64,000 bases of DNA from Brasilonema sp. CT11 (lineage in GTDB: Bacteria > Cyanobacteriota > Cyanobacteriia > Cyanobacteriales > Nostocaceae). This document shows, piece after piece, positions 28,801 to 36,091 of the stretch. Numbering within the stretch: the stretch's first letter is position 1; every line of letters begins with the position of its first letter. Under the pieces are notes generated by a model, which worked only from the letters and a program-made list of their open reading frames with translations, had not been told where the DNA came from and did no database searches. Made by a program: the position numbers and the translations under genes. The stretch covers positions 45,812 through 109,811 of the forward strand of contig NZ_JABXYX010000014.1 of assembly GCF_017982655.1 (NCBI RefSeq), given 5' to 3'.

Positions 28801-30248
28801 ACAATCAAGTAAAAATCCGGGGCTTCCGCATTGAATTGGGAGAAATAGAAGCAGCACTGAGCCAACATGGCGATGTGCAGGCATCTTGTGTTATCGCCCG
28901 CGAAGATACCCCAGGTGATAAACGCTTAGTCGCTTACGTAGTGCCGCAAAAAGAGGTGACACCGACAATCAGTGAACTGCGACAATTCCTGAAGGATAAG
29001 CTACCAGAGTACATGGTACCGAGTGCGTTCGTCATATTGGAGTCCTTACCCCTGACTCCCAACGGCAAAGTAGACCGCCTCTCCCTACCCGTACCTTCTC
29101 ACCGCAGTGCTTCAAACACATTTGTCTCACCCCGAAACACTGTAGAACTGCAACTTGCCGAAATCTGGTCAAAAGTTCTCAAGGTTGACAAGGTGGGAGT
29201 ACAAGATAACTTTTTTGACCTCGGTGGTCATTCCCTTTTAGCTACTTACTTAATGGCTCGAATTAAGCAACAGCTACTTAAAGATGTTCCTTTAGTAACC
29301 TTCTTCCAAAATCCAACTATTGAACAGTTAGCGACTATCCTGCAACAAGATTCGCTTTCTTCTTGTTATTCTCCCTTGGTAGCAATTCAGCCAAACGGTT
29401 CCAAGTTACCTTTCTTCTGTCTTCCAGGAGCTGGTGGCTATCCTTTCTACTTGTATAACTTAGCCCGTTATTTAGGCCCAGACCAACCGTTCTACAGTTT
29501 CCAAGCAAATAATTTGGATGGAGGATTGCAGGCAATCACCCGAGTTGAGGATATAGCTGACCATTATATTCAAGCAATACAAACTGTTCAGCCCCAAGGC
29601 CCATATTTTTTAGGAGGACATTCTTTTGGCGGTAAAGTAGCTTTTGAAATGGCGCAACAGTTGCTTCATCAAGGGCATGAAGTGGGTTTAGTTGCCATTT
29701 TTGATACTAAAGCACCCATTTATCAGAAAAAGAAAATAGGTGTTGATTGGGATGATACTAAATGGCTGACTGAGTTTGCCAAAGCACTAGAAATTGCATT
29801 TGCAAAGAACTTGGATATTTCTTACGAAACTCTCGAAGCTTTGGAACCAAAGGAGCAACTGAAATGCGTTCTACAGCATTTCCAAATGGTTAATATCATG
29901 CCTCCTGACGCTGAAACTACACAACTTGATAATTTGGTGCAAGTTTTCAAAGCTAACCATCTAGTTGATTATGTACCACCACAACAGGTCTATCCAACCC
30001 GAATTGCTCTGTTGCGCTCCAGCGAAGCTTCTGTTGATGATTCTACTAGTGAGTTACCTTCTGAGATTTTACAAGATACAGTCTGGGGCTGGGGCGAGTT
30101 TTCTTGTGAACCTGTAGATATCTATTTTGTCCCAGGCAACCATATTACGATGATGACTCAACCCCACGTCCAGGTTTTAGCCAAACAGTTGAAAGTTTGC
30201 ATCCAAAAGGTACAAGCGGTCACAAGGAACGAAGTACCACTGAAGTGA
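22812..30248 (+). CDS. NRPS: docking-C-A-PCP-C-A-PCP-TE
   Basis: 2478 aa from the ATG at 22812, which has GTGGAG 8 bases upstream; a TTG at 22806 would overlap the previous gene by 4 bp. Residues 1-60 are a TubC-type docking domain. C3 (HHIIYDG near 210), A3 about 537-1030, PCP3 Ser near 1087. C4 has HHIASDA, with Ala replacing the usual Gly; A4 about 1594-2090; PCP4 near 2140; a type I thioesterase from 2190 (GHSFGG near 2271). The A4 code reads DLFNNALTY, the Ala code known from microcystin-type synthetases. A3 reads about DVRHFALLA and is unassigned. The TE should release the lipotetrapeptide, possibly by macrolactam formation with the 3-amino group. A run of nine C at 23252-23260 lies in C3. 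Confidence 0.92.
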   Translation: MTNSTVEFLRHLSNLSINLETDGERLRCHAPEGVLNPSLRQEIAGRKTEIILLLQQAKQVKASNNHLPIQRVPKDCELPLSFAQQQLWFLQQLLPDTHLSNMLLVLRLSGSLNVAALEQSLGELIRRHEVLRTSFPTVNGKPVQIIVPPPTLTLPVIDWQELSAQEQTDRIQQIADAEVSKPFDLAVGPLLQFTLLQLGEQEYIFLLKIHHIIYDGWSSNIFIRELSQLYEAFTQGLPYPLAELPIQYADFAVWQKQWLQGDVLQTKLTYWQQKLASAPALLSLPTDRPRPAVQTFHGANQEFTLSQKLSVALIQLSQKENVTLFMTLLAAFQTLLWRYSGQDDICIGTPIANRNRAETEGLIGFFVNSLVLHTYLGDNHSFRQLLAQVREVCVCAYAHQDLPFEMLVEALQPERNLSYHPIFQVWFNLLNLGENQLELSGLSVESISIPTAEASKFDLSLYITEREQGIKLELVYNTDLFSSERILEMLQQFHHLLSQIVAAPDSAIASYSLVTPQAQSLLQNPRTVLLEPQYELVTTTFTSWVNSTPEQSALSQESRIWNYGELGKIAQALAQVMLTHGVERGDVVAVFGTQSLGLIASIIAVLLSGGVLLTLDPQLPSDRQRLMLQEAKAKYILYINSQPPEDQNRWQSLTSICVNPDTAEAINSLESSHAIPLPEISADDAAYIFFTSGTTGVPKGVLGCHKGLAHFLNWQRQTFGIGQQDRIAQLTALSFDVVLRDIFLPLTSGATLCLPAEGENLEPTKILHYLQREQISVLHTVPSLAQSWLANVPKEVSLENLRWLFLAGEPLKDTLILQWRNAFPQAGEIVNLYGPTETTLAKCYYQVPREPIPGVQSVGWPLPETQALVFNQNHQLCGIGELGEIVLRTPFCSLGYINAPEQKHSRFVKNPFQNDEGDLLYYTGDRGRYRLDGSLEILGRQDHQVKIRGIRIELGEIETVLAQHPSVHQTVVIAREDVLGDQRLVAYTILNQKSAPTISEIRRFLSTKLPQYMVPSSFVFLDSLPLTPNGKIDRRALPSPDFAQELSDKYVAPRSPIEEILALIWADVLKLEQVGIHDNFFELGGHSLLATQLLSRIRNSFKVEIPLRSVFAAVTVAELAHLIGQLQQQNLELSAPPILPRAKNSDLPLSYAQQRLWFLDQLEPNSASYNIPIALRLQGTLQVPALEQSLQEIIARHEALRTNFIIVEEQPTQIVQTATTWTLSVVDLKHLPTTEQEIATQQLAQQQAIQPFDLANQALVRAKLVVLSETEHRLFVCMHHIASDAWSIGVFVQELAALYNAYSQGQPLPLTPLPIQYADFAIWQRHWLQGEVLQTQLSYWQQQLASAPALLSLPTDRPRRAVQTFNGAYQKFALSQKLTSGLTQLSQQQGVTLFMTLLAAFDTLLYRYTGIEDILVGTPIANRNRSEIEGLIGFFVNTLVLRTDVSGNPSFSELLVRVREMALLAYAHQDLPFEMLVEALQPERNLSHTPLFQVMFVLHNTPMSEVEFAGLSVSPLVGERTTAKFDLTLAMENTSIGLVGVWEYNTDLFDERTIERMTGHFQTLLEGIVANPKERISQLPLLTDPEQQQLLVEWNDTQADYPVDKCIHQLFESQVERTPDAVAVVFENQQLTYRQLNGRANQLAHYLQSLGVGADVLVGLCVERSIEMVVGLLGILKAGGAYVPLDPQYPQERLSFMLEDAQLSLLLTQQQLLERLPKDKVHLVYLDTDAQKFAQANEIPNASQVKPSNLAYVLYTSGSTGKPKAVAIEHHSPVALVSWAQAVFTPEQLAGVLASTSICFDLSVFELFVPLSLGGKVILAENALHLSTITTANQVTLINTVPCAMAELIRENNLPQQVCTVNLAGEPLQNQLVQQIYQHRKIERVFNLYGPSEDTTYSTFSLIEKGTSSSPTIGRPIANTQIYILDTYLQPVPIGVPGELHIGGAGLARGYLNRPELTQVKFIPNPFSTDPHSRLYKTGDLARYLSDGNIEYIGRIDNQVKIRGFRIELGEIEAALSQHGDVQASCVIAREDTPGDKRLVAYVVPQKEVTPTISELRQFLKDKLPEYMVPSAFVILESLPLTPNGKVDRLSLPVPSHRSASNTFVSPRNTVELQLAEIWSKVLKVDKVGVQDNFFDLGGHSLLATYLMARIKQQLLKDVPLVTFFQNPTIEQLATILQQDSLSSCYSPLVAIQPNGSKLPFFCLPGAGGYPFYLYNLARYLGPDQPFYSFQANNLDGGLQAITRVEDIADHYIQAIQTVQPQGPYFLGGHSFGGKVAFEMAQQLLHQGHEVGLVAIFDTKAPIYQKKKIGVDWDDTKWLTEFAKALEIAFAKNLDISYETLEALEPKEQLKCVLQHFQMVNIMPPDAETTQLDNLVQVFKANHLVDYVPPQQVYPTRIALLRSSEASVDDSTSELPSEILQDTVWGWGEFSCEPVDIYFVPGNHITMMTQPHVQVLAKQLKVCIQKVQAVTRNEVPLK

Positions 30249-30292
30249 TTACAAATTAAATTCCTTACAACTATTTACTTAAGGAACTATAT

Positions 30293-31993
30293 ATGATTGT
30301 TTTAGGTATCAACTCGGTTTATCATGAATCAGCAGCATCTTGTATTATTGATGGTCGAATCGTGTCAGCAGTTGAAGAGGAAAGATTTAATCGCAATAAA
30401 CACGGCAAAGCTGCACGTATCGATAATCCTCACATTCTCCCTATCCATTCCATTAATTTTTGTCTAAGAAATGCCAATTTAGAGATTAAAGATATCGATT
30501 TAATTGCATTTTCTTTTGACCCTAAGCTCCGCAAAAAAAGTTTTGAATTTGACCCCATCAGTCTTCCAAGAGATTGGGGGAGTATAGAAGGAGAAAAAAC
30601 ATTCCTTTTAGGGTTGGAACAAGTCAAACTTTCTTTAATTCAAGCTTTAGGCGAAAAAGCAGCAGAAAAACTCATCTGGGTTCCCCATCATTTAGCCCAT
30701 GCAGCCTCTGCGTTTTTCCCTTCAGGATTAGAAGAAGCAGCAATTTTAGTCATAGATGGTATTGGCGAAAATGCCTCTTCAATCATGGCTTATGGTAATG
30801 AGAACAGGCTCGGTGTATTACATGAAATCCAATATCCTCATTCTTTAGGTTTTTTGTGGGAAAAACTGGCTCAATTCCTCGGTTTTTCGGAATACGATGC
30901 TTGCAAAGTCATGGGACTAGCAGCTTATGGGCAAAGCGAAACCATGCGAGAAGCATTTTCTCAGTTTGCACGGATAACAGATAAAGACTTTACCCTTGAA
31001 AAAGAGGTTCTTCGCTTTCGCGTTGGCGAATTTGAACTATTAGAAGCACTACTAGGTAAAAGTAGAAAGAAAAATGAACCCATAGAACAACATCACAAAG
31101 AGATTGCAGCTTCTTTACAAGGATTTACCGATCAAGCTGTGCTGCATTTAGTCGAAGTCCTTTACCGCCTCTGTCCATCGGATAACCTTTGCTATTCGGG
31201 AGGAGTAGCGCTCAACTGCGTTACTAACTGGTTAATTAAAGAAAAAGGACCGTTCAAAAATATCTTTATTCCGACAGCTCCGCACGATGCTGGAACTGCA
31301 GTTGGTGCGGCTCTGTACGCTTATCATACGCAATGCAATCAACAAAAAGTTCATACTCCGCAACTCACCCCGCATACAGGACCGGAATTTACAACTGAGG
31401 AAATCTTGTTAGCAATTGAGGAATCTGGTTTAACTACCAGACGCTCAATAGATAGTGCCATCGAAGCGGCTGATATGGTAGCAGATGGTAAGGTAGTTGG
31501 CTGGTTCCAAGGTCGTATGGAATTTGGTCCTCGCGCTCTCGGTAATCGTTCTTTGTTAGCCGATCCGCGCTACGCTACTACTCGGGAATTGCTCAACCAA
31601 AAAGTAAAGCACCGAGAAGATTTCCGACCTTTTGGCCCTAGCGTTTTAGCTGAAAAAGCCGAAAAATGGTTTGAAATTGGTCGCAAGAGTGAAAGTCTAA
31701 AGTATATGCTATTTACTTGTCCGGTACGACCTGAAAAAAGAGAAAAAATTCCTGCTGTCGTTCACATAGATGGAACTGCAAGAGTGCAACTAGTAGAAAG
31801 ACAACTTAACCCCAGTTACTACCGATTAATTGAAAGATTTGAACAGCGTACAGGGATTCCTATAATCCTTAATACATCGTTCAATGATAGTGAGCCTATA
31901 GTCTGCTCGCCTAAGGATGCCATTTCAACCTTTAAACGCACGGCGATTGATGCCTTGATAATGCAAGATTTTGTTATAGAACGTAAAAATTGA
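30293..31993 (+). CDS. NodU/CmcH-family carbamoyltransferase
   Basis: 566 aa, near the usual family length. These enzymes transfer carbamoyl from carbamoyl phosphate, via carbamoyl-adenylate, to a hydroxyl of a natural product. Seen: N-terminal GINSVYHESAA and VEEERFNRNKH, the VPHHLAHAASAF metal-binding motif near residue 130, CYSGGVALNC near 300, FGPRALGNRS near 410, and NTSFNDSEPIV near 526 in the C-terminal YrdC-like part. It is 44 bp after the NRPS and probably tailors its product. The assembly line has no ketoreductase, so the acceptor hydroxyl must come from an amino-acid side chain or a hydroxylated fatty acid. Confidence 0.88.
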   Translation: MIVLGINSVYHESAASCIIDGRIVSAVEEERFNRNKHGKAARIDNPHILPIHSINFCLRNANLEIKDIDLIAFSFDPKLRKKSFEFDPISLPRDWGSIEGEKTFLLGLEQVKLSLIQALGEKAAEKLIWVPHHLAHAASAFFPSGLEEAAILVIDGIGENASSIMAYGNENRLGVLHEIQYPHSLGFLWEKLAQFLGFSEYDACKVMGLAAYGQSETMREAFSQFARITDKDFTLEKEVLRFRVGEFELLEALLGKSRKKNEPIEQHHKEIAASLQGFTDQAVLHLVEVLYRLCPSDNLCYSGGVALNCVTNWLIKEKGPFKNIFIPTAPHDAGTAVGAALYAYHTQCNQQKVHTPQLTPHTGPEFTTEEILLAIEESGLTTRRSIDSAIEAADMVADGKVVGWFQGRMEFGPRALGNRSLLADPRYATTRELLNQKVKHREDFRPFGPSVLAEKAEKWFEIGRKSESLKYMLFTCPVRPEKREKIPAVVHIDGTARVQLVERQLNPSYYRLIERFEQRTGIPIILNTSFNDSEPIVCSPKDAISTFKRTAIDALIMQDFVIERKN

Positions 31994-32006
31994 AACACAT
32001 ACTACG

Positions 32007-32858
32007 ATGATCGGTGAATTAATCAGCTCAAACTTTCGTAATCAGCGCATCAGCGCCATTTCCTCAAAGCTCACAGGAGAATACACAGTTGCTACCGATC
32101 TAGTCAGCTACCAACAGCCAGATCAAGTCTTTCCTTTACATCCTGAGCAGCAGTTCTTTCTTGATGAAATTATAGAGGAAAAGATTGCTGATGCACGGGT
32201 GCTGGAAATCGGCCTTGGATCGGGTGTGTTATCTATTGGTGCACTTAGAGCAGGGGCAATTCATGTCACTGCTCTTGAAATCAATCCACGCGCGAAGAAC
32301 TATGCTGGCTTCAACATTCTCGCTAACGGTCTAGAAGGCAAGATCGAAATTAGGGATGGCGATGTGAGCGACATCTGGAAACCAGTACGTGGCGATCGCT
32401 TTGATTATATGATCTCTAATCCACCTTTCGAGCCGACACCACAGGGAATGAGTCACTATCTGCATTCTGCTGCTGGCATCTGGGGGCTTGATTTTGTAGA
32501 AGCAATACTCAAAGAACTCGATGATCATCTGACAGCAGCAGGTCATGGGCAGATTGTTACCTTTGCTCCCGGAAATGCCCAAGAACCATTCATGCTGGTG
32601 GATATGGCTCAGAAGTACTTGAAGGGGGAGACAAAAATCAAAGTGAATCCGATTTCAATCAAATTTGGTGAGTTTGTAGACAGATATGTTGAAAACGAAC
32701 AGGCGACTCGAGAACAAGTAGAAGAAATAAAAAAAATGGCACAAGATAATGATGTTTCTCACTTGTATCTTTGCGTACTTCATTACAGGCAGGGTGAGCG
32801 ATCGCTCACTGTTACGGAGACGACTCTAGCGTATGAAGCTTGGTTAAATCCTTTGTGA
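32007..32858 (+). CDS. SAM-dependent methyltransferase (NPPF type)
   Basis: 283 aa class I methyltransferase. Motif I is VLEIGLGSGVLS near residue 66, and motif IV is SNPPFEP near residue 138, as in enzymes that methylate planar nitrogens (PrmC/HemK, RlmG, N6-adenine families). It begins 13 bp after the carbamoyltransferase stop and is clearly in the same operon. Its substrate cannot be read from sequence; it may methylate an amino or amide nitrogen of the lipopeptide, or it may be a self-resistance or housekeeping enzyme carried in the operon. Confidence 0.75.
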   Translation: MIGELISSNFRNQRISAISSKLTGEYTVATDLVSYQQPDQVFPLHPEQQFFLDEIIEEKIADARVLEIGLGSGVLSIGALRAGAIHVTALEINPRAKNYAGFNILANGLEGKIEIRDGDVSDIWKPVRGDRFDYMISNPPFEPTPQGMSHYLHSAAGIWGLDFVEAILKELDDHLTAAGHGQIVTFAPGNAQEPFMLVDMAQKYLKGETKIKVNPISIKFGEFVDRYVENEQATREQVEEIKKMAQDNDVSHLYLCVLHYRQGERSLTVTETTLAYEAWLNPL

Positions 32859-32946
32859 AAATGACCATGCCCTTCAGGCAGGCAACTAGTAACAGGAAAC
32901 AGGGAACAGTAAGAAAAAACCTGCCCGAATATTGGGTTCCAAGCCT

Positions 32947-32989
32947 CCAAATCGATGAAAAAAATAAAAGTATTTTTTCATCGATTTGG
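32947..32989. terminator. 17-bp perfect inverted repeat after the tailoring genes
   Basis: The arms CCAAATCGATGAAAAAA and its exact complement are separated by 9 nt, starting 88 bp after the methyltransferase stop. The right arm opens with six T, so the hairpin could act as a terminator for the biosynthetic operon. It could also be the fused ends of a lost insertion sequence, as transposase debris follows directly. Confidence 0.5.
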
Positions 32990-33109
32990 CGCAAGAAAAA
33001 ATGGTCTTTGTTCAAATCCCCTAATTTTTATTATGGGGATTCCTCTGTTGCCCGTTAAGAGTTCCCATTTAAAATATGGCTTATATGAATTGGGTAGTAA
33101 AAAAGTTTG

Positions 33110-33243
33110 CACAAGCGAGTATTTGGCTTCTTACTCACCTGAATTACAGGCTGCTGAACGCTTGTGGTCATTAGTTAACAAACCAATTGCAAATCGTTCT
33201 TTTGATCAACTTAAGGACTTAGAGGGGGTTTTATACCGACGCT
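33110..33243 (+). mobile_element. IS630-family transposase remnant, C-terminal part
   Basis: The plus-strand frame contains YSPELQAAERLWSLVNKPIA and a further NRSFDQLKDLEGVLYRRF, the DDE-domain C-terminal region of IS630-type transposases. The surrounding frame (32955-33335) is degenerate and has no N-terminal domain. It lies just before the ABC exporter; a complementary N-terminal remnant in the opposite orientation lies just after it at 35269-35458. Confidence 0.75.
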
Positions 33244-33459
33244 TTTATTGTCCTTTTATAACAGCAGTCTTTAATTCAAGCTATTACTTACTATTATTAA
33301 TGACTCTAACTCCATGTTTATTAGTCCGATGTTAACGGATCTGATATCATAAGGAATGAGGATTTTAATAAGTGTAAAAATAGTTTCGTTAAAAAAAATA
33401 AGTAATTTTTTTTAACCTTTGGATTTTGTTACAAAAGATTTCAGGTTTATTTTTAGAAT

Positions 33460-35268
33460 ATGCAAACCCAAGTTTTTCGCAATCAACCTTCAACAAATAC
33501 TTCTTCAGCTTTTACTCAATTTTGGGAGAATGTAAAAGCGATCGCAGGTCCTTACTGGTATCCAACAAAGGCAGATGGAAGAGCATTTTCAGACGTGATT
33601 CGATCATGGGGAATGCTCTTTCTGTTGATCTTATTAATAATCGCACTTGTAGGCGCAACTGTTTTTAATAGCTTCATTAATCGCTATTTACTCGATATTA
33701 TTATTGGAGAGAAAGATATAGATAAGTTTTTTAAAATGTTAGCCCTTTACGGCGTTGCCCTATTCTTAGTAACACTATTAATAGGATTTTCTAAATTTGT
33801 CAGAAAGCAAATTGCTCTTGATTGGTATCAATGGCTAAATAATCAAATTATATCAAAATATTTAAGTAATCGAGCCTATTATAAAATCAATTTCAAGTCT
33901 GATATAGATAATCCAGATCAACGTCTATCACAAGAAATAGAACCGCTTGCCAGTAATGTTCTAAGCTTTTCAGCTACTTTCCTTGAGAAAGTGCTGGAAA
34001 TGACAGCTTTTTTAATAGTTCTTTGGTCAATTTCTCAGCAAGTTGCAGTAATTTTAATTACTTATACTATCATAGGAAATATAATTGCTATTTACTTAAA
34101 TCAAGAATTGATTAAGATTAATCAATATGAACTCGAATCTAAAGCCGATTATAATTATTGCCTGACTCATGTTCGCAATCATGCTGAGTCTATAGCCTTT
34201 TTCCAAGGAGAAAGCCAAGAATTAAATATCATTCAACGAAAATTTAGTCACCTGGTAAAAAATGCTCAAAGTAAAATAAATTGGGAGAGAAATCAAGACT
34301 TTTTTAAGAGAGGATATCAGGCGGCTATCCAAATATTTCCATTTATAGTACTTGGACCGTTAGAGCTAAGAGGCGAAATGGAATTTGGAGAAGTTACTCA
34401 AGCGGCTATAGCCTGCAATCTATTTGCTAATGCTTTAGCAGAATTAATCAATGAATTTGGAACTTCCGGACGCTTTTCCAGTTACGCTGAACGTTTAGCT
34501 GAGTTTTCAAATGCCTTAGAAGCTGTTACTAAACAACCAGAGAACGTTAGTACTATTAAAACAATAGAAGAAAATCATCTCGCTTTTGAGAATGTAACTT
34601 TACAAACGCCTAACTATGAACAAGTGATCGTTGAAGATTTATCGCTATCAGTTCAACCTGGAGAGGGTTTACTGATTGTTGGACCGAGTGGTACAGGCAA
34701 AAGTTCTCTCCTACGAGCGATCGCTGGTTTGTGGAATGCAGGTACTGGTCGTCTGATACGACCGCCGCTAGAATCCGTCTTATTTTTGCCCCAACGTCCT
34801 TATATAATCTTAGGAACTTTGCGCGAACAGTTACTCTATCCTAATACGAATCGTCAAATGACCGACGCAGAACTTAAAGAAGTTTTGCAACAAGTCAACC
34901 TGCAAAACTTGCTAAGTCGCGTCAATGGTTTTGATACAGAAATTCCTTGGGAGAACATATTATCTTTGGGGGAACAACAACGGCTAGCTTTCGGACGACT
35001 ATTAGTTACTTGTCCTAGCTTTACTATATTAGATGAAGCAACGAGTGCTTTGGATTTGAAAAATGAAGGGAATTTATATCAACAGTTACAATTAACGAAA
35101 ACAACGTTTATCAGTGTTGGACATCGGGAAAGTCTATTTAATTATCATCAATGGGTTCTGGAGCTTTCACCTGATTCCAGTTGGCAACTTGTGACTGTAC
35201 AGGATTATCAGCTGCGAAAAGCAAAAGAAATTGTCACTACTCCTGAGCCGCCAGAAGATTCCCTATAG
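33460..35268 (+). CDS. ABC exporter, fused permease and ATPase (SbmA/BacA-like)
   Basis: 602 aa half-transporter. Residues 1-330 are a membrane domain of the ABC_membrane_2 (SbmA/BacA, YddA) type with about six hydrophobic segments. The ATPase follows: Walker A GPSGTGKSS near 408, signature LSLGEQQRLAFGR near 502, Walker B FTILDEATSAL near 520, and H-loop SVGHRES. Homologues sit in cyanobacterial peptide clusters (for example McyH), where they are thought to export the product. It is on the same strand as the synthetases but separated from the tailoring genes by 600 bp of IS debris. Export of the lipopeptide is therefore the likely but unproven role. Confidence 0.88.
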   Translation: MQTQVFRNQPSTNTSSAFTQFWENVKAIAGPYWYPTKADGRAFSDVIRSWGMLFLLILLIIALVGATVFNSFINRYLLDIIIGEKDIDKFFKMLALYGVALFLVTLLIGFSKFVRKQIALDWYQWLNNQIISKYLSNRAYYKINFKSDIDNPDQRLSQEIEPLASNVLSFSATFLEKVLEMTAFLIVLWSISQQVAVILITYTIIGNIIAIYLNQELIKINQYELESKADYNYCLTHVRNHAESIAFFQGESQELNIIQRKFSHLVKNAQSKINWERNQDFFKRGYQAAIQIFPFIVLGPLELRGEMEFGEVTQAAIACNLFANALAELINEFGTSGRFSSYAERLAEFSNALEAVTKQPENVSTIKTIEENHLAFENVTLQTPNYEQVIVEDLSLSVQPGEGLLIVGPSGTGKSSLLRAIAGLWNAGTGRLIRPPLESVLFLPQRPYIILGTLREQLLYPNTNRQMTDAELKEVLQQVNLQNLLSRVNGFDTEIPWENILSLGEQQRLAFGRLLVTCPSFTILDEATSALDLKNEGNLYQQLQLTKTTFISVGHRESLFNYHQWVLELSPDSSWQLVTVQDYQLRKAKEIVTTPEPPEDSL

Positions 35269-35284
35269 AACCCATTTGATATCT
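35264..35284. repeat. 21-bp breakpoint repeat, copy 2
   Basis: TATAGAACCCATTTGATATCT overlaps the last 5 bp of the ABC gene and ends the IS630 transposase remnant; 20 of 21 bases match 3249-3269 in the same orientation. The two copies bracket the whole lipopeptide cluster. Confidence 0.45.
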
Positions 35285-35458
35285 ATGCACTTGTAAACTA
35301 AAGCCTAAGCGTCTTAGTTGTTTCCATGCCGTTACCCGATGTATACGGATGCCAAATTGTTGTTGAATCAATTCTCCAACTTTTAGTCCACTCCACAACC
35401 CACCATCCTTTGGCGGTGACTGTAACTTTTCAAACAATTCTTGAAGTTGTTCAACCGC
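35269..35458 (-). mobile_element. IS630-family transposase remnant, N-terminal part
   Basis: Read leftward after a stop at 35459-35461, the frame gives LQELFEKLQSPPKDGGLWSG and then VTAWKQLRRLGFSLQVHR. This is the winged-helix N-terminal region of IS630-type transposases (usual form DGGLWTGPKVA...YLRRLGFSL). Homology stops at the 21-bp repeat. There is no intact start, so this is debris. Confidence 0.75.
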
Positions 35459-35465
35459 TCACCAA

Positions 35466-35502
35466 AAATAGGCAAGCCGCCTAAATAAGGAAGCGGCTTG
35501 CT
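35466..35502 (-). terminator. Rho-independent terminator of the minus-strand small-gene cluster
   Basis: On the minus strand an 8-bp perfect stem (CAAGCCGC, 12-nt loop, GCGGCTTG; 35473-35500) is followed by CCTATTTTT. It lies 27 bp past the stop of the last gene of the 35527-38257 cluster. Confidence 0.75.
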
Positions 35503-35526
35503 GATAAAGCTTATAAGTCAGGTGAC

Positions 35527-35709
35527 TTATTGCAATAATGAATCAATTTCTTCGGCAGGATAATCCTCGATTATTGATGAATAGAAGATATATGCAATAT
35601 CTACTTCATCAAGATAGGGAAGGATTTCCTTGAATTTAGCACGCACTTCATCAATGGGTGCATTAGCAATCCAATTCTCAAGCCATGAATGCAGATTACG
35701 TTCTTCCAT
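35527..35709 (-). CDS. Small acidic protein, unknown
   Basis: 60 aa; AAGGAG lies 8-13 bases before the ATG, supporting a real gene. It is acidic and probably helical (MEERNLHSWLENWIANAP at the N-terminus, DYPAEEIDSLL at the C-terminus), with no known motif. It is the last gene before the terminator at 35466. Confidence 0.6.
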   Translation of the reverse strand: MEERNLHSWLENWIANAPIDEVRAKFKEILPYLDEVDIAYIFYSSIIEDYPAEEIDSLLQ

Positions 35710-35818
35710 GACGTACTCCTTTAATGGTTCAAAACAACACTATTCAAACTGTTGATAAACTTTTGACGAAGATTAGACGGCGCTGAAAGCTAATAACTGT
35801 CTGAACATCTTCGTTTAG

Positions 35819-36037
35819 TTAGATTTCATCATCTTCCGAGGCGCGTTGACGGCGTTTTCTTTTGAAATACTTTTCTACTTCTTCCTTATCAACCCACCAA
35901 ATCCGACAATCCAAACAACCTTCAGCATCAAGCCCTGGAATTCTATTAGGACAAGTACAAGGAGTATTGACAACTTGTCCAAAGTTGTTTTTCCAAACAA
36001 TTTCTTTCCAAGGCTTTGATTCGTCTAGAAGCCCCAT
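35819..36037 (-). CDS. Small Cys-rich protein, possible zinc ribbon
   Basis: 72 aa. Four cysteines in CTCPNRIPGLDAEGCLDC could bind zinc, and the C-terminus is basic then acidic (KRKRRQRASEDDEI). GAGG lies upstream of the ATG. An 8-bp inverted repeat (35766-35773 with 35807-35814) follows the stop without a strong T-tract. The role is unknown; the tail would suit nucleic-acid binding. Confidence 0.6.
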   Translation of the reverse strand: MGLLDESKPWKEIVWKNNFGQVVNTPCTCPNRIPGLDAEGCLDCRIWWVDKEEVEKYFKRKRRQRASEDDEI

Positions 36038-36091
36038 AGATACTAACCTCTTCTAAATCAAATAAAGCCAAGAGTCTCGTTACTGCTTCTT

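Noticed and set aside
8920..30248. Many open frames opposite or inside the PKS/NRPS genes
   Set aside because: They are shadows of strongly coding sequence; none has an RBS or recognisable domain.
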